Assembly: GCA_003644215.1 (NCBI GenBank)
Contig: QNBU01000082.1
Location: 1-5,597 of the forward strand
DNA length: 5,597 bases
Source of the DNA: Planctomycetota bacterium
Lineage (GTDB): Bacteria > Planctomycetota > Phycisphaerae > Sedimentisphaerales > Anaerohalosphaeraceae
Direction: 5' to 3'
How positions within the stretch are numbered: position 1 is the stretch's first letter; the number at the start of each line of letters is the position of its first letter. The translations under genes and the position numbers were made by a program. The notes under the pieces are model-generated. The model saw only the letters and a list, made by a program, of their open reading frames with translations. It made no database searches and was not told the DNA's origin. This document shows, piece by piece, positions 1 through 5,597 of the stretch.

Positions 1-1214
1 CGGTCTCGAATTTCGCCGACCATAATCACATCGGGATCCTGCCGCAAGAGCGACCGCAGTGCGTTGGAAAAGTCAAAGCCCGCCATGTCATTGACCTGAA
101 ACTGGTTGATACCGCCAATGCTGCATTCAACCGGGTCTTCGACTGTGCAGATATTGACCTGGTCGCCATTGAGTTCGGACAGTGCCGCATAGAGTGTCGT
201 ATTCTTGCCAGAACCGGTCGGGCCGGTTACCAGAACAATTCCATTGGGATGATTGATGACCTTTTTGAAGGACTGGAGATTTTCATAGCCAAAACCGAGC
301 GATTCCAGACTGGTAAGCATCTTGTGGAAATCAATCACACGAATCACCACTTTTTCGCCATAGGTTCCGGGCATCACTGAAACACGAAGATCAATCGATC
401 TGCCCTGAACCAGCACATGAATGCTTCCGTCCTGAGGAAGGCGGCGCTGCGCGATGTCCAACTCGGCCATAATTTTGATTCGTGAAACAATCGCCGCGTG
501 CATCTGGTGCGGCGGGCGCATTTTCTCATATAAATGGCCATCCACTCGATAACGAACACGCAACCTTTTCTCATCCGGCTCGATGTGAATATCACTGGCG
601 TTTTCATGAACGGCGGTATAAATCAGATAGTTGACCAGTTTGACGACCGGTGACTGCCCCGCCACTTCTTCCAGATCTGCAATGTCCTCGGGCATATTTT
701 CGATCATCGCGAAATCGGCCATCGCCGCATCATCGATAATATCATCGATCACAAAAACATTGGCCGCTGGCAGGTAGTTCTGCAGAGTTGAACGAATATC
801 TTTTGTTGTGGCACAGACGACCCGGACCCGACATTCACTGAGCCGCTGGATCTCTTCGATCATAAAAACATTGGACGGCTCGCTCAATGCCACCGTCAGT
901 GTATCATGAACCTTAAACAGCGGAAGGACGATGTGTTCTTCGAGAAAGTCTCGCGGCAGCAACTCAACAACCGCCGGGTCGCAGAGTTTTGGCGTCAGCG
1001 GCGCATACGGTACATCGTAGGCCTCGGCCAGTGCGGCACATATCTGGTTGTCGGTACAAAATTCCAGCTCCACCAGCAGTTCGCCCAATAATTTGCTGTG
1101 GCCAACAGTCTTCTGGCGTTCGAGGGCTTGATCGACCTGGTCCTGAGTAACCACGCCGTGGGTAAGCAGCACCTGACCAAGCTGTAATTTTGTTTGTATC
1201 GTCGTATTGTTCAT
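1..1214 (-). CDS. GspE/PilB-family secretion or pilus assembly ATPase (3' end beyond window)
   Basis: This is the cytoplasmic hexameric ATPase that drives pseudopilus or pilus assembly in type II secretion or type IV pilus systems. 404 residues are visible and the gene runs off the left edge. Residues about 9-145 form a T2SSE-N/MshEN-like domain. The catalytic part starts near 185: ASDIHIEP at 206-213, RRLPQDG at 257-263, Walker A GPTGSGKN at 331-338, Asp box VEDPVE at 358-363, and Walker B ending GEIRD at 400-404, with E401 the expected catalytic glutamate. The His box and any tetracysteine zinc motif lie outside the window, so GspE, PilB and MshE cannot be told apart. The ATG at 1214 is certain as the earliest start because an in-frame TAA directly precedes it. 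No clear Shine-Dalgarno is seen. It begins 17 nt after the STAS gene. Oddities are Asn338, where Ser/Thr is usual, and a degenerate MshEN signature. Family assignment is very secure; the exact system is not. Confidence 0.95.
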   Translation of the reverse strand, partial: MNNTTIQTKLQLGQVLLTHGVVTQDQVDQALERQKTVGHSKLLGELLVELEFCTDNQICAALAEAYDVPYAPLTPKLCDPAVVELLPRDFLEEHIVLPLFKVHDTLTVALSEPSNVFMIEEIQRLSECRVRVVCATTKDIRSTLQNYLPAANVFVIDDIIDDAAMADFAMIENMPEDIADLEEVAGQSPVVKLVNYLIYTAVHENASDIHIEPDEKRLRVRYRVDGHLYEKMRPPHQMHAAIVSRIKIMAELDIAQRRLPQDGSIHVLVQGRSIDLRVSVMPGTYGEKVVIRVIDFHKMLTSLESLGFGYENLQSFKKVINHPNGIVLVTGPTGSGKNTTLYAALSELNGDQVNICTVEDPVECSIGGINQFQVNDMAGFDFSNALRSLLRQDPDVIMVGEIRD

Positions 1215-1231
1215 TTAATCACACATCGACA

Positions 1232-1567
1232 TTACGCGAAGCTCTTAACGGCCTCGCTCAATTCCGTGTAGGTATCAAACTGCGGCAGAAGTCCGGTCAG
1301 TTCAAGAATCTTGGTGCAGGTTTCATCGAGACCGGCAACTTTCAACTGCCGCGTATTTTCTCTGCACTGTTCCGTTAAATCCACCATGTATTCCAGCGCC
1401 TGGCTGTCCATAAAAACAACCTTGTTCATATCCAACACGATCCCGGAAACCTTGGCGGCGAACGCATTGGATGTTTCATCGGCAAGCAACTTGAGTGTTT
1501 CGCCGGTAAAGTCGCCCTGAAGCCGCAGAACCATGACATCACTATATTTTTGAGATTCAATCTTCAT
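1232..1567 (-). CDS. STAS-domain protein, anti-sigma factor antagonist type
   Basis: A 111-residue single STAS domain of the SpoIIAA/RsbV type, about the usual length. Such proteins bind a switch kinase/anti-sigma factor when unphosphorylated and are released when that kinase phosphorylates a serine. Visible landmarks are the first strands (VMVLRLQGDF, 11-20), the strand GIVLDM (42-47), the phosphorylation loop FMDSQALEY (52-60), LKVAGL (75-80) and a C-terminal helix. D54-S55 match the conserved Asp-Ser pair of the family, S55 being the expected acceptor. The following Ser/Thr-Gly of the classic motif is Gln-Ala here. The start ATG overlaps the stop of the HD-GYP gene (ATGA), and a GGGAG lies 10 nt upstream inside that gene, so translation is probably coupled. 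No RsbW-like kinase, PP2C phosphatase or sigma factor is in the window, so its partner is unknown. It could be part of a chemosensory-like or motor-regulating module instead of sigma control. Confidence 0.93.
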   Translation of the reverse strand: MKIESQKYSDVMVLRLQGDFTGETLKLLADETSNAFAAKVSGIVLDMNKVVFMDSQALEYMVDLTEQCRENTRQLKVAGLDETCTKILELTGLLPQFDTYTELSEAVKSFA

Positions 1568-1582
1568 CGGATCAGTTCTCCC
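1564..1582 (-). promoter_or_regulatory. Coupled stop/start (ATGA) with internal ribosome binding site for the STAS gene
   Basis: The STAS start ATG (1567-1565) and the HD-GYP stop TGA (1566-1564) share two bases. A GGGAG (1582-1578) inside the last codons of the HD-GYP gene lies 10 nt before the ATG. This arrangement usually gives translational coupling and matched amounts of two proteins. Confidence 0.65.
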
Positions 1583-3153
1583 ACCGCCTGGGTTCCGTAT
1601 TCATCAATGTTACTGAAGTCCCAATTTTCAATGAATCCGTCCTGGATAATATGCCAAAGCTTCTGGACATCACTGTCCAGGAAAACACGAACGATCTCTT
1701 CATCAAACTGGGTCCCGATCCCGTCTTCGATAATATCAAGGGCCTTTTGGATATTCATCGCGTTACGATAGACCCGTTTAGAGGTCATCGCATCAAAGGC
1801 ATCAGCCAAACTGACGATTCTGGCAATGAGAGAAATCTCATCGCCTTTAAGCCCTTGCGGATATCCTTTTCCGTCCATCCGTTCATGATGGCCCAGCACG
1901 CCTGGGACGATGTCTTCCATCTGATGGATTCCCGAGAGAATCGATGCTCCAATTCGCGGATGCGACTGGATGACGGAATACTCAGCATCTGTAAGCCGAC
2001 CGTTCTTTCGCAGAACCTCCTCACCAATGCCGATCTTGCCGATATCGTGGAGCAGGCCCGCAAGATAAACATGATGAATCAACTTCTCCGATACGGGTCG
2101 AACGCGCCCGAGATGCTCGGCAATCCAACGAGAAATAAAGGCCACCCGCTCAGAATGACCGCGTGTATATTGGTCTTTTGCGTCAATGCTGTTTGTCAAA
2201 GCTCTTAAACAGCCGATGAACAATTCCTTGAGTTCATCAAAAAGACGATTGTTTTCGATAAACACCATGCACTGATTGGCCACCGAATTGAATAACTTGA
2301 TATCCGTGGTGTCAAAATCCGGTTTGTCCAAAGCGTTCGTCGCTACAAGGCAACCGGACATTTTCTCTGCATTTCCGAGTGGAACTGCAATGATATTATG
2401 AACTGTTTCGGGCCACTGGTATTTTAAGGGGCCGTCTTGCGTGCTGTCAATGAGCGCATCTTTTCCGGCGTGGAGTTCTTCGGCTAAATACATCTGCAAG
2501 ATATCAGCCCGTACCGGATCAATCGCCATCACACCCGAGCCGGCAGATAAGCCGATCTGTTTGTGTCCATCGATCTCGCGTTCGACAAAGATCGCGATCC
2601 CCTCTACCTGAACAAGTTGGGTCAATTGATCGCACGCCATCTGCAAATAGGAGGCACTGGACTGCGTAACCTGCATATTCGTGCTGAGGTTATACAGTAA
2701 AACAATTTCTTCGTAGGCCCTGGACAGTTCATTGCTGAACTTTTCAATCTGGCGGGGAACCTGCTGGGCTGTGGCCATGTTTTTGTTAAAATCCTCAACC
2801 ATGCAGGCCAGGTAAATTTTTTCCTGAGATGTTTTTTCGTGCGACTGTGAACCGGTATCGACCACCATTACAGCAACCACGGACTGATTGACCTTAACGG
2901 GGCAAATCAGAAGCGTTTCGCTCAGCCAGGCGGCGGATGCATTCTCAGTGTCAGCTGCGGATGTTTGTCCGATCAATTCAGAAATCCTGGCGGCATCGCT
3001 TTGAAACTTCCCCGCATCGGCCTGCAGGACACATCGCCGCTGGGCATCAAAGACCAGCAGGTTCAGTCCAAACTGATTGAACTTATGAGCCAACTCGTTA
3101 AACTGCCCTATTTGTGAATCTGAAATAGTTTGTGCTATCGTGTTGTTCATCAT
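1564..3153 (-). CDS. GAF-domain HD-GYP cyclic-di-GMP phosphodiesterase
   Basis: A 529-residue cytoplasmic protein predicted to hydrolyse the second messenger c-di-GMP. Residues 1-135 form an unassigned alpha/beta sensor-like region. A probable helical linker (about 137-160, containing YEEIVLLYNLS) leads into a GAF domain (about 160-303), and the HD-GYP domain spans about 310-505. The catalytic set looks intact: GHSERV (H333), HD pair H369-D370 followed by GKIGI, H398 in SHPR, H422-H423, the signature DGKGYP (427-432) and D451 in LADAFDAMTS. No membrane segment or receiver domain is present. Two adjacent ATGs, at 3153 and 3150, could start it. A weak AGAG lies 3 nt before the first and 6 nt before the second, which slightly favours 3150. 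It follows the receiver gene by 30 nt, so phosphorelay control through that protein is plausible but inferred. Its stop overlaps the STAS start. Confidence 0.96.
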   Translation of the reverse strand: MMNNTIAQTISDSQIGQFNELAHKFNQFGLNLLVFDAQRRCVLQADAGKFQSDAARISELIGQTSAADTENASAAWLSETLLICPVKVNQSVVAVMVVDTGSQSHEKTSQEKIYLACMVEDFNKNMATAQQVPRQIEKFSNELSRAYEEIVLLYNLSTNMQVTQSSASYLQMACDQLTQLVQVEGIAIFVEREIDGHKQIGLSAGSGVMAIDPVRADILQMYLAEELHAGKDALIDSTQDGPLKYQWPETVHNIIAVPLGNAEKMSGCLVATNALDKPDFDTTDIKLFNSVANQCMVFIENNRLFDELKELFIGCLRALTNSIDAKDQYTRGHSERVAFISRWIAEHLGRVRPVSEKLIHHVYLAGLLHDIGKIGIGEEVLRKNGRLTDAEYSVIQSHPRIGASILSGIHQMEDIVPGVLGHHERMDGKGYPQGLKGDEISLIARIVSLADAFDAMTSKRVYRNAMNIQKALDIIEDGIGTQFDEEIVRVFLDSDVQKLWHIIQDGFIENWDFSNIDEYGTQAVGELIR

Positions 3154-3183
3154 GGTCTCTATATTGATTTATCGTTTGAAAAC

Positions 3184-3567
3184 TTAAACGGCGGCATCTT
3201 GCTTGAGAACATCTTCAATCGTCGCAAGAACCTCTCTTGGACTAAACGGCTTGCTCAGGCATGCGGAAACCCGCAATTGTTCCTTCTGCTCGTCTTCAAT
3301 CGCAAACCCCCGAGCCGTCAGCATAATGACGGGAATATGGGCCGTTTCAGGGTTTTGGCGAAGTTTTTCGATCATTTCCACACCGCTCATAATCGGCATC
3401 TGATAGTCCGATATAATAATATCCGGCAGTGTCTCAGATGCCAGGTCGTAGCCGTCACTGCCGTTTTCGGCGGTAACAACATCAAAACCGTTGTTTTTGA
3501 GTTTAATGGCAACAACCTGAACAATATGAAACTCATCATCGACGACTAATGCTTTCCTGTTTTCCAT
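3184..3567 (-). CDS. Stand-alone CheY-like response regulator receiver
   Basis: A 127-residue protein consisting of one receiver domain only, the length expected for CheY/Spo0F-type regulators. The key residues are present: acidic pair D10-D11 (plus E12), phospho-acceptor D54 in IISDYQMP, T84 in MLTA, and K106 in SKPFSP. It has no DNA-binding or enzymatic output domain, so it must act by binding a partner or passing phosphate on. The kinase gene immediately upstream is the likely phosphodonor. The HD-GYP gene immediately downstream is the most obvious target (inference). The ATG at 3567 is supported by a GGAG 7 nt upstream. The gap to the kinase gene is 44 nt and to the HD-GYP gene 30 nt, consistent with co-transcription. 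Confidence 0.95.
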   Translation of the reverse strand: MENRKALVVDDEFHIVQVVAIKLKNNGFDVVTAENGSDGYDLASETLPDIIISDYQMPIMSGVEMIEKLRQNPETAHIPVIMLTARGFAIEDEQKEQLRVSACLSKPFSPREVLATIEDVLKQDAAV

Positions 3568-3574
3568 TTTTTCA

Positions 3575-3578
3575 CTCC
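3575..3578 (-). promoter_or_regulatory. Shine-Dalgarno GGAG of the receiver gene
   Basis: GGAG lies 7 nt before the ATG at 3567, inside the 44-nt gap after the kinase gene. It is the best-spaced ribosome binding site in the window and fixes the receiver start. The rest of the gap shows no hairpin terminator and no convincing promoter. Confidence 0.65.
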
Positions 3579-3611
3579 ACTAATATTCTGTATTTACCCA
3601 ACGCCCCAACA

Positions 3612-5048
3612 CTAAACCGTTTGGGTCGCCGTTTCTTTCAATAACGGCAGTACAAATCCGAAGGTACTTCCCTCGCCGGTTGTACTGGTTACAAAAACTG
3701 AACCTCCGTGTACTGTTTCGACTATTTGCTTGACCAAATTAAGTCCCAAACCAGTCCCTTTTGCGTATTTGTTATTGGCCTTGACCCGATAAAACTTATC
3801 GAAAACATGGTCCACATCCTCGGCGGGGATACCCACACCGGTATCGGTTATCATTACCGTAATCTGCCCTTCAATTTCATTGAGATCGGTTCGCACCGTG
3901 ATCTCACCATTGGCGGGGGTATATTTGACCGCGTTACTAAGCAGGTTAATCACCACCTGTGATATCATATCGCGGTCAATCGTTACCTGGTCATACAGGA
4001 TCGATGCCGGGGAATGAACCGTGATACTTTTTTCCTGAGCATAGCTGGTGATCATTTCGACGGAATCGCGAATGACCAAGGCCAAACTGTGTGTTTTTTT
4101 GCTGACCTTGACCAAGCCGGACTCAATTCGGGATATATTTAAAATATCTTCAATCAAGCGACTGAGCCGCTGTGCCTGGCCCTGAATGACCCCGCAAAAT
4201 TGCTGAACAGTTTCGGCGTCTTCCGCTTCACCATCGACAAGCATTTCGGCGTAGGCGTTAATCGAAGCCAGCGGTGTTTTGAGTTCATGTGAAACATGAC
4301 TGACAAAGTCATTCTTCATCTGGGATATTTCTTTTTCCCGTGTTATATCGTGCAGGACGGCCACCACCTGCAGGACATTGCCTTTGTCGTCTTCAACACA
4401 GGACAGTACCGTATCATAAGTTATCGGTTGTTCATCCTTTTCAAATGTCAATTCATGGCGAACATGGGCCGTCTTACTCGTGCGGCATTTACTGATCGCA
4501 GCGACCAACTCATCGGATGAAACGGCCTCTTCGGTCACCAGCGGTTGCAAGGGGTCAAACTCAAACCCAAACAGTGTCTCGGCGGCCGCATTGGCCAAAA
4601 TGATCCTGTCCCTGTCGTCAGTAACCATCACCGCGTCGCGAATACTGTTGAGAATCGCCTCGATGCTGTTTTTTCGTCGCTGTGTTAATTGGAGCTGCAA
4701 ACTGATGTCGGTGTTTTCGTTTTGCAGGGTCTTGACTTTCTCGTTTGTCTCATCCATAAATCGTTGCGAGGCCGTCCCGATCTCTTTTAGCAGAGAATCA
4801 GGCGGATAAGCCGCTGTCATCCTGACCTGAGAACCAACAGACAAAGCGCTCGCGATTTTTTGCAGGCGGTCGGCGTGTTTGAACAGGACGACCAAATTCC
4901 CGATGATCGATGCACAGATAATCAGTGCCGCAACAATGGGGATCCCTGTCGGCATCGAGGTGGCCACCGCAATCATCGCAACCAATGCTCCAACACATCC
5001 GGCAGCGGCCAAGGCGATCCAAATTTTCTGTTCAGTCTTCATTGTCAA
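3612..5048 (-). CDS. Membrane-bound PAS sensor histidine kinase
   Basis: A 478-residue orthodox sensor kinase, numbered here from the TTG start at 5048. Two hydrophobic helices (about 9-30 and 36-56) are joined by only a few residues (SMPTG), so there is essentially no extracytoplasmic sensor domain. A linker with coiled-coil character (about 60-125) follows; I could not firmly identify a HAMP domain. A PAS domain (about 127-237) precedes the HisKA dimerisation domain, with phospho-accepting H254 in HVSHELKTPL. The ATP-binding domain has the N box NLLSNAVKYTP (368-378), G1 DTGVGI (402-407), FDKFYRV (416-422) and G2 GTGLGL (431-436), so it should be active. The start is ambiguous: TTG at 5048 has a GAGGA 5 nt upstream, while ATG at 5042 has it 11 nt upstream. 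The upstream TPR gene ends 9 nt before the TTG. The receiver downstream is the probable cognate partner. The signal is unknown. Confidence 0.96.
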   Translation of the reverse strand: MTMKTEQKIWIALAAAGCVGALVAMIAVATSMPTGIPIVAALIICASIIGNLVVLFKHADRLQKIASALSVGSQVRMTAAYPPDSLLKEIGTASQRFMDETNEKVKTLQNENTDISLQLQLTQRRKNSIEAILNSIRDAVMVTDDRDRIILANAAAETLFGFEFDPLQPLVTEEAVSSDELVAAISKCRTSKTAHVRHELTFEKDEQPITYDTVLSCVEDDKGNVLQVVAVLHDITREKEISQMKNDFVSHVSHELKTPLASINAYAEMLVDGEAEDAETVQQFCGVIQGQAQRLSRLIEDILNISRIESGLVKVSKKTHSLALVIRDSVEMITSYAQEKSITVHSPASILYDQVTIDRDMISQVVINLLSNAVKYTPANGEITVRTDLNEIEGQITVMITDTGVGIPAEDVDHVFDKFYRVKANNKYAKGTGLGLNLVKQIVETVHGGSVFVTSTTGEGSTFGFVLPLLKETATQTV

Positions 5049-5053
5049 ATTGA

Positions 5054-5058
5054 TCCTC
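5054..5058 (-). promoter_or_regulatory. Shine-Dalgarno GAGGA of the histidine kinase gene
   Basis: GAGGA on the minus strand overlaps the last base of the TPR gene's TAG stop. It stands 5 nt before the TTG at 5048 and 11 nt before the ATG at 5042. The spacing favours TTG and the codon preference favours ATG. The overlap with the stop codon suggests that translation of the kinase is linked to termination of the TPR gene. Confidence 0.6.
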
Positions 5059-5597
5059 TACAGGGGGTGGACTGTCTTTTTTGAAAATGATGCGATCAAC
5101 GGGTTGTCCGGGTCCAGCTTTTCGGCGCGTTCAAAGGCGATATTGGCCTGCCGGTTCCGGCCCAACTGCTGATAGCAGCGACCTGACATAAACCATGCAA
5201 ATCCCGCTAATTCATCGTCAGTGGTAATCTTGTAAAAGGTCTTCAGCGATTGGTTATAGGAACCCTGCATGTAGTGGGCGCTGCCCAACACAGCATAGGC
5301 CTGTGGCCAGGACGGCTTGACTTTGATCGCCCTGTTGGCACAATAGGCCGCGCGTTTGGCATCATCCAGTCCTAAGGCCGCCTGAGCCATATCCAACCAG
5401 ATACCCGCGTCATCACGGTAAACGACGGACAGCTTGTCGTACCAGAACAGTGCGCTTGCGTACTGATTGGAATTATACAAACATCTCGCCAGAGATCGCA
5501 TGGTAATATTGTAGTGAGGATCATTCTCGGGGTACTGTTTAATGAGGAGGTCAAACTTTTCGGCAGCCAACTTCCAGTTGCCCTGTGCGATATAGGC
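5058..5597 (-). CDS. TPR-repeat protein (5' end beyond window)
   Basis: The C-terminal 179 residues of a tetratricopeptide-repeat protein; the frame is open to the right edge, so the true start is not visible. About five helix-turn-helix repeats can be read. They begin near visible residues 1 (AYIAQGNWKLAAEKF), 28, 64, 98 and 130, and end with the typical AFERAEKLDPDNP; a short tail closes the protein. TPRs are protein-protein scaffolds, and no catalytic motif is seen. In a locus with a GspE/PilB-type ATPase, a TPR protein could be a pilotin or assembly factor (PilF- or TadD-like), or a partner of the kinase encoded 9 nt downstream. The sequence does not decide between these. A TTG at 5570 is an internal codon, not a credible start, because repeat sequence continues upstream of it. 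The missing N-terminus could carry a signal peptide, lipobox or another domain. Confidence 0.9.
   Translation of the reverse strand, partial: AYIAQGNWKLAAEKFDLLIKQYPENDPHYNITMRSLARCLYNSNQYASALFWYDKLSVVYRDDAGIWLDMAQAALGLDDAKRAAYCANRAIKVKPSWPQAYAVLGSAHYMQGSYNQSLKTFYKITTDDELAGFAWFMSGRCYQQLGRNRQANIAFERAEKLDPDNPLIASFSKKTVHPL

Noticed and set aside
374..607. Short minus-strand open frame inside the ATPase gene
   Set aside because: It is in a different frame from the ATPase, whose conserved motifs run straight through this stretch.
732..749. Near-palindrome ATCGATAATATCATCGAT, considered as an operator
   Set aside because: It lies deep inside the ATPase coding region and is explained by a run of Ile and Asp codons (IDDIID).
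1651..2208. 185-residue plus-strand open frame opposite the HD-GYP gene
   Set aside because: It lies wholly antisense to the conserved catalytic domain, has no recognisable domain, and mirrors the codon constraints of a clear gene.
3130..3549. 139-residue plus-strand open frame opposite the receiver gene
   Set aside because: It is antisense to an intact receiver domain with all key residues; its protein shows no family features.
3568..3611. 44-nt gap between kinase and receiver genes, considered as terminator or promoter
   Set aside because: There is no stem-loop with a T-tract and no convincing -35/-10 pair; only the receiver's ribosome binding site is supported.
4480..5172. Several plus-strand open frames opposite the kinase and TPR genes
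   Set aside because: They overlap each other and sit antisense to well-supported coding sequence, with compositions unlike real proteins.

Overview
The window is one tightly packed stretch of minus-strand genes. Transcription runs from the right edge (position 5597) to the left edge (position 1). It reads as a signal-transduction cassette leading into a secretion/pilus motor gene. In transcription order it holds: a TPR-repeat protein (5' end cut off by the window), a membrane PAS sensor histidine kinase, a stand-alone CheY-like receiver, a GAF/HD-GYP cyclic-di-GMP phosphodiesterase, a single-domain STAS protein (anti-sigma-factor-antagonist type), and a GspE/PilB-family assembly ATPase (3' end cut off by the window). 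The gaps are 9, 44, 30 and 17 nt, plus one 4-nt ATGA overlap between the HD-GYP and STAS genes. I see no terminator or convincing internal promoter, so one operon is the simplest reading. There is no stretch of 300 bases without a gene and no RNA gene, mobile element or CRISPR array.

The organism is a Gram-negative-type bacterium with a type II secretion or type IV pilus-like apparatus, judging by the motor ATPase. Base composition looks balanced, roughly half G+C by eye. The mix of STAS protein, GAF/HD-GYP protein, orphan receiver and T2SS/T4P ATPase would suit a planctomycete (for example Phycisphaerae) or a deltaproteobacterium-like lineage. That is a weak guess from gene style, not a marker-based assignment.

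A plausible functional reading (inference) is as follows. The kinase phosphorylates the neighbouring receiver. The receiver has no output domain, so it must act on a partner protein, and the adjacent GAF/HD-GYP enzyme is the obvious candidate. Changes in c-di-GMP could then affect the ATPase, whose N-terminus resembles the c-di-GMP-binding MshEN fold, although its signature is degenerate here. The STAS protein adds a possible partner-switching input, but no cognate kinase or phosphatase is visible.

Points worth a second look are: Asn in place of the usual Ser/Thr in the ATPase Walker A motif; the degenerate MshEN signature; the STAS gene translationally coupled to the HD-GYP gene; and the split of an RpfG-like receiver/HD-GYP arrangement into two genes.
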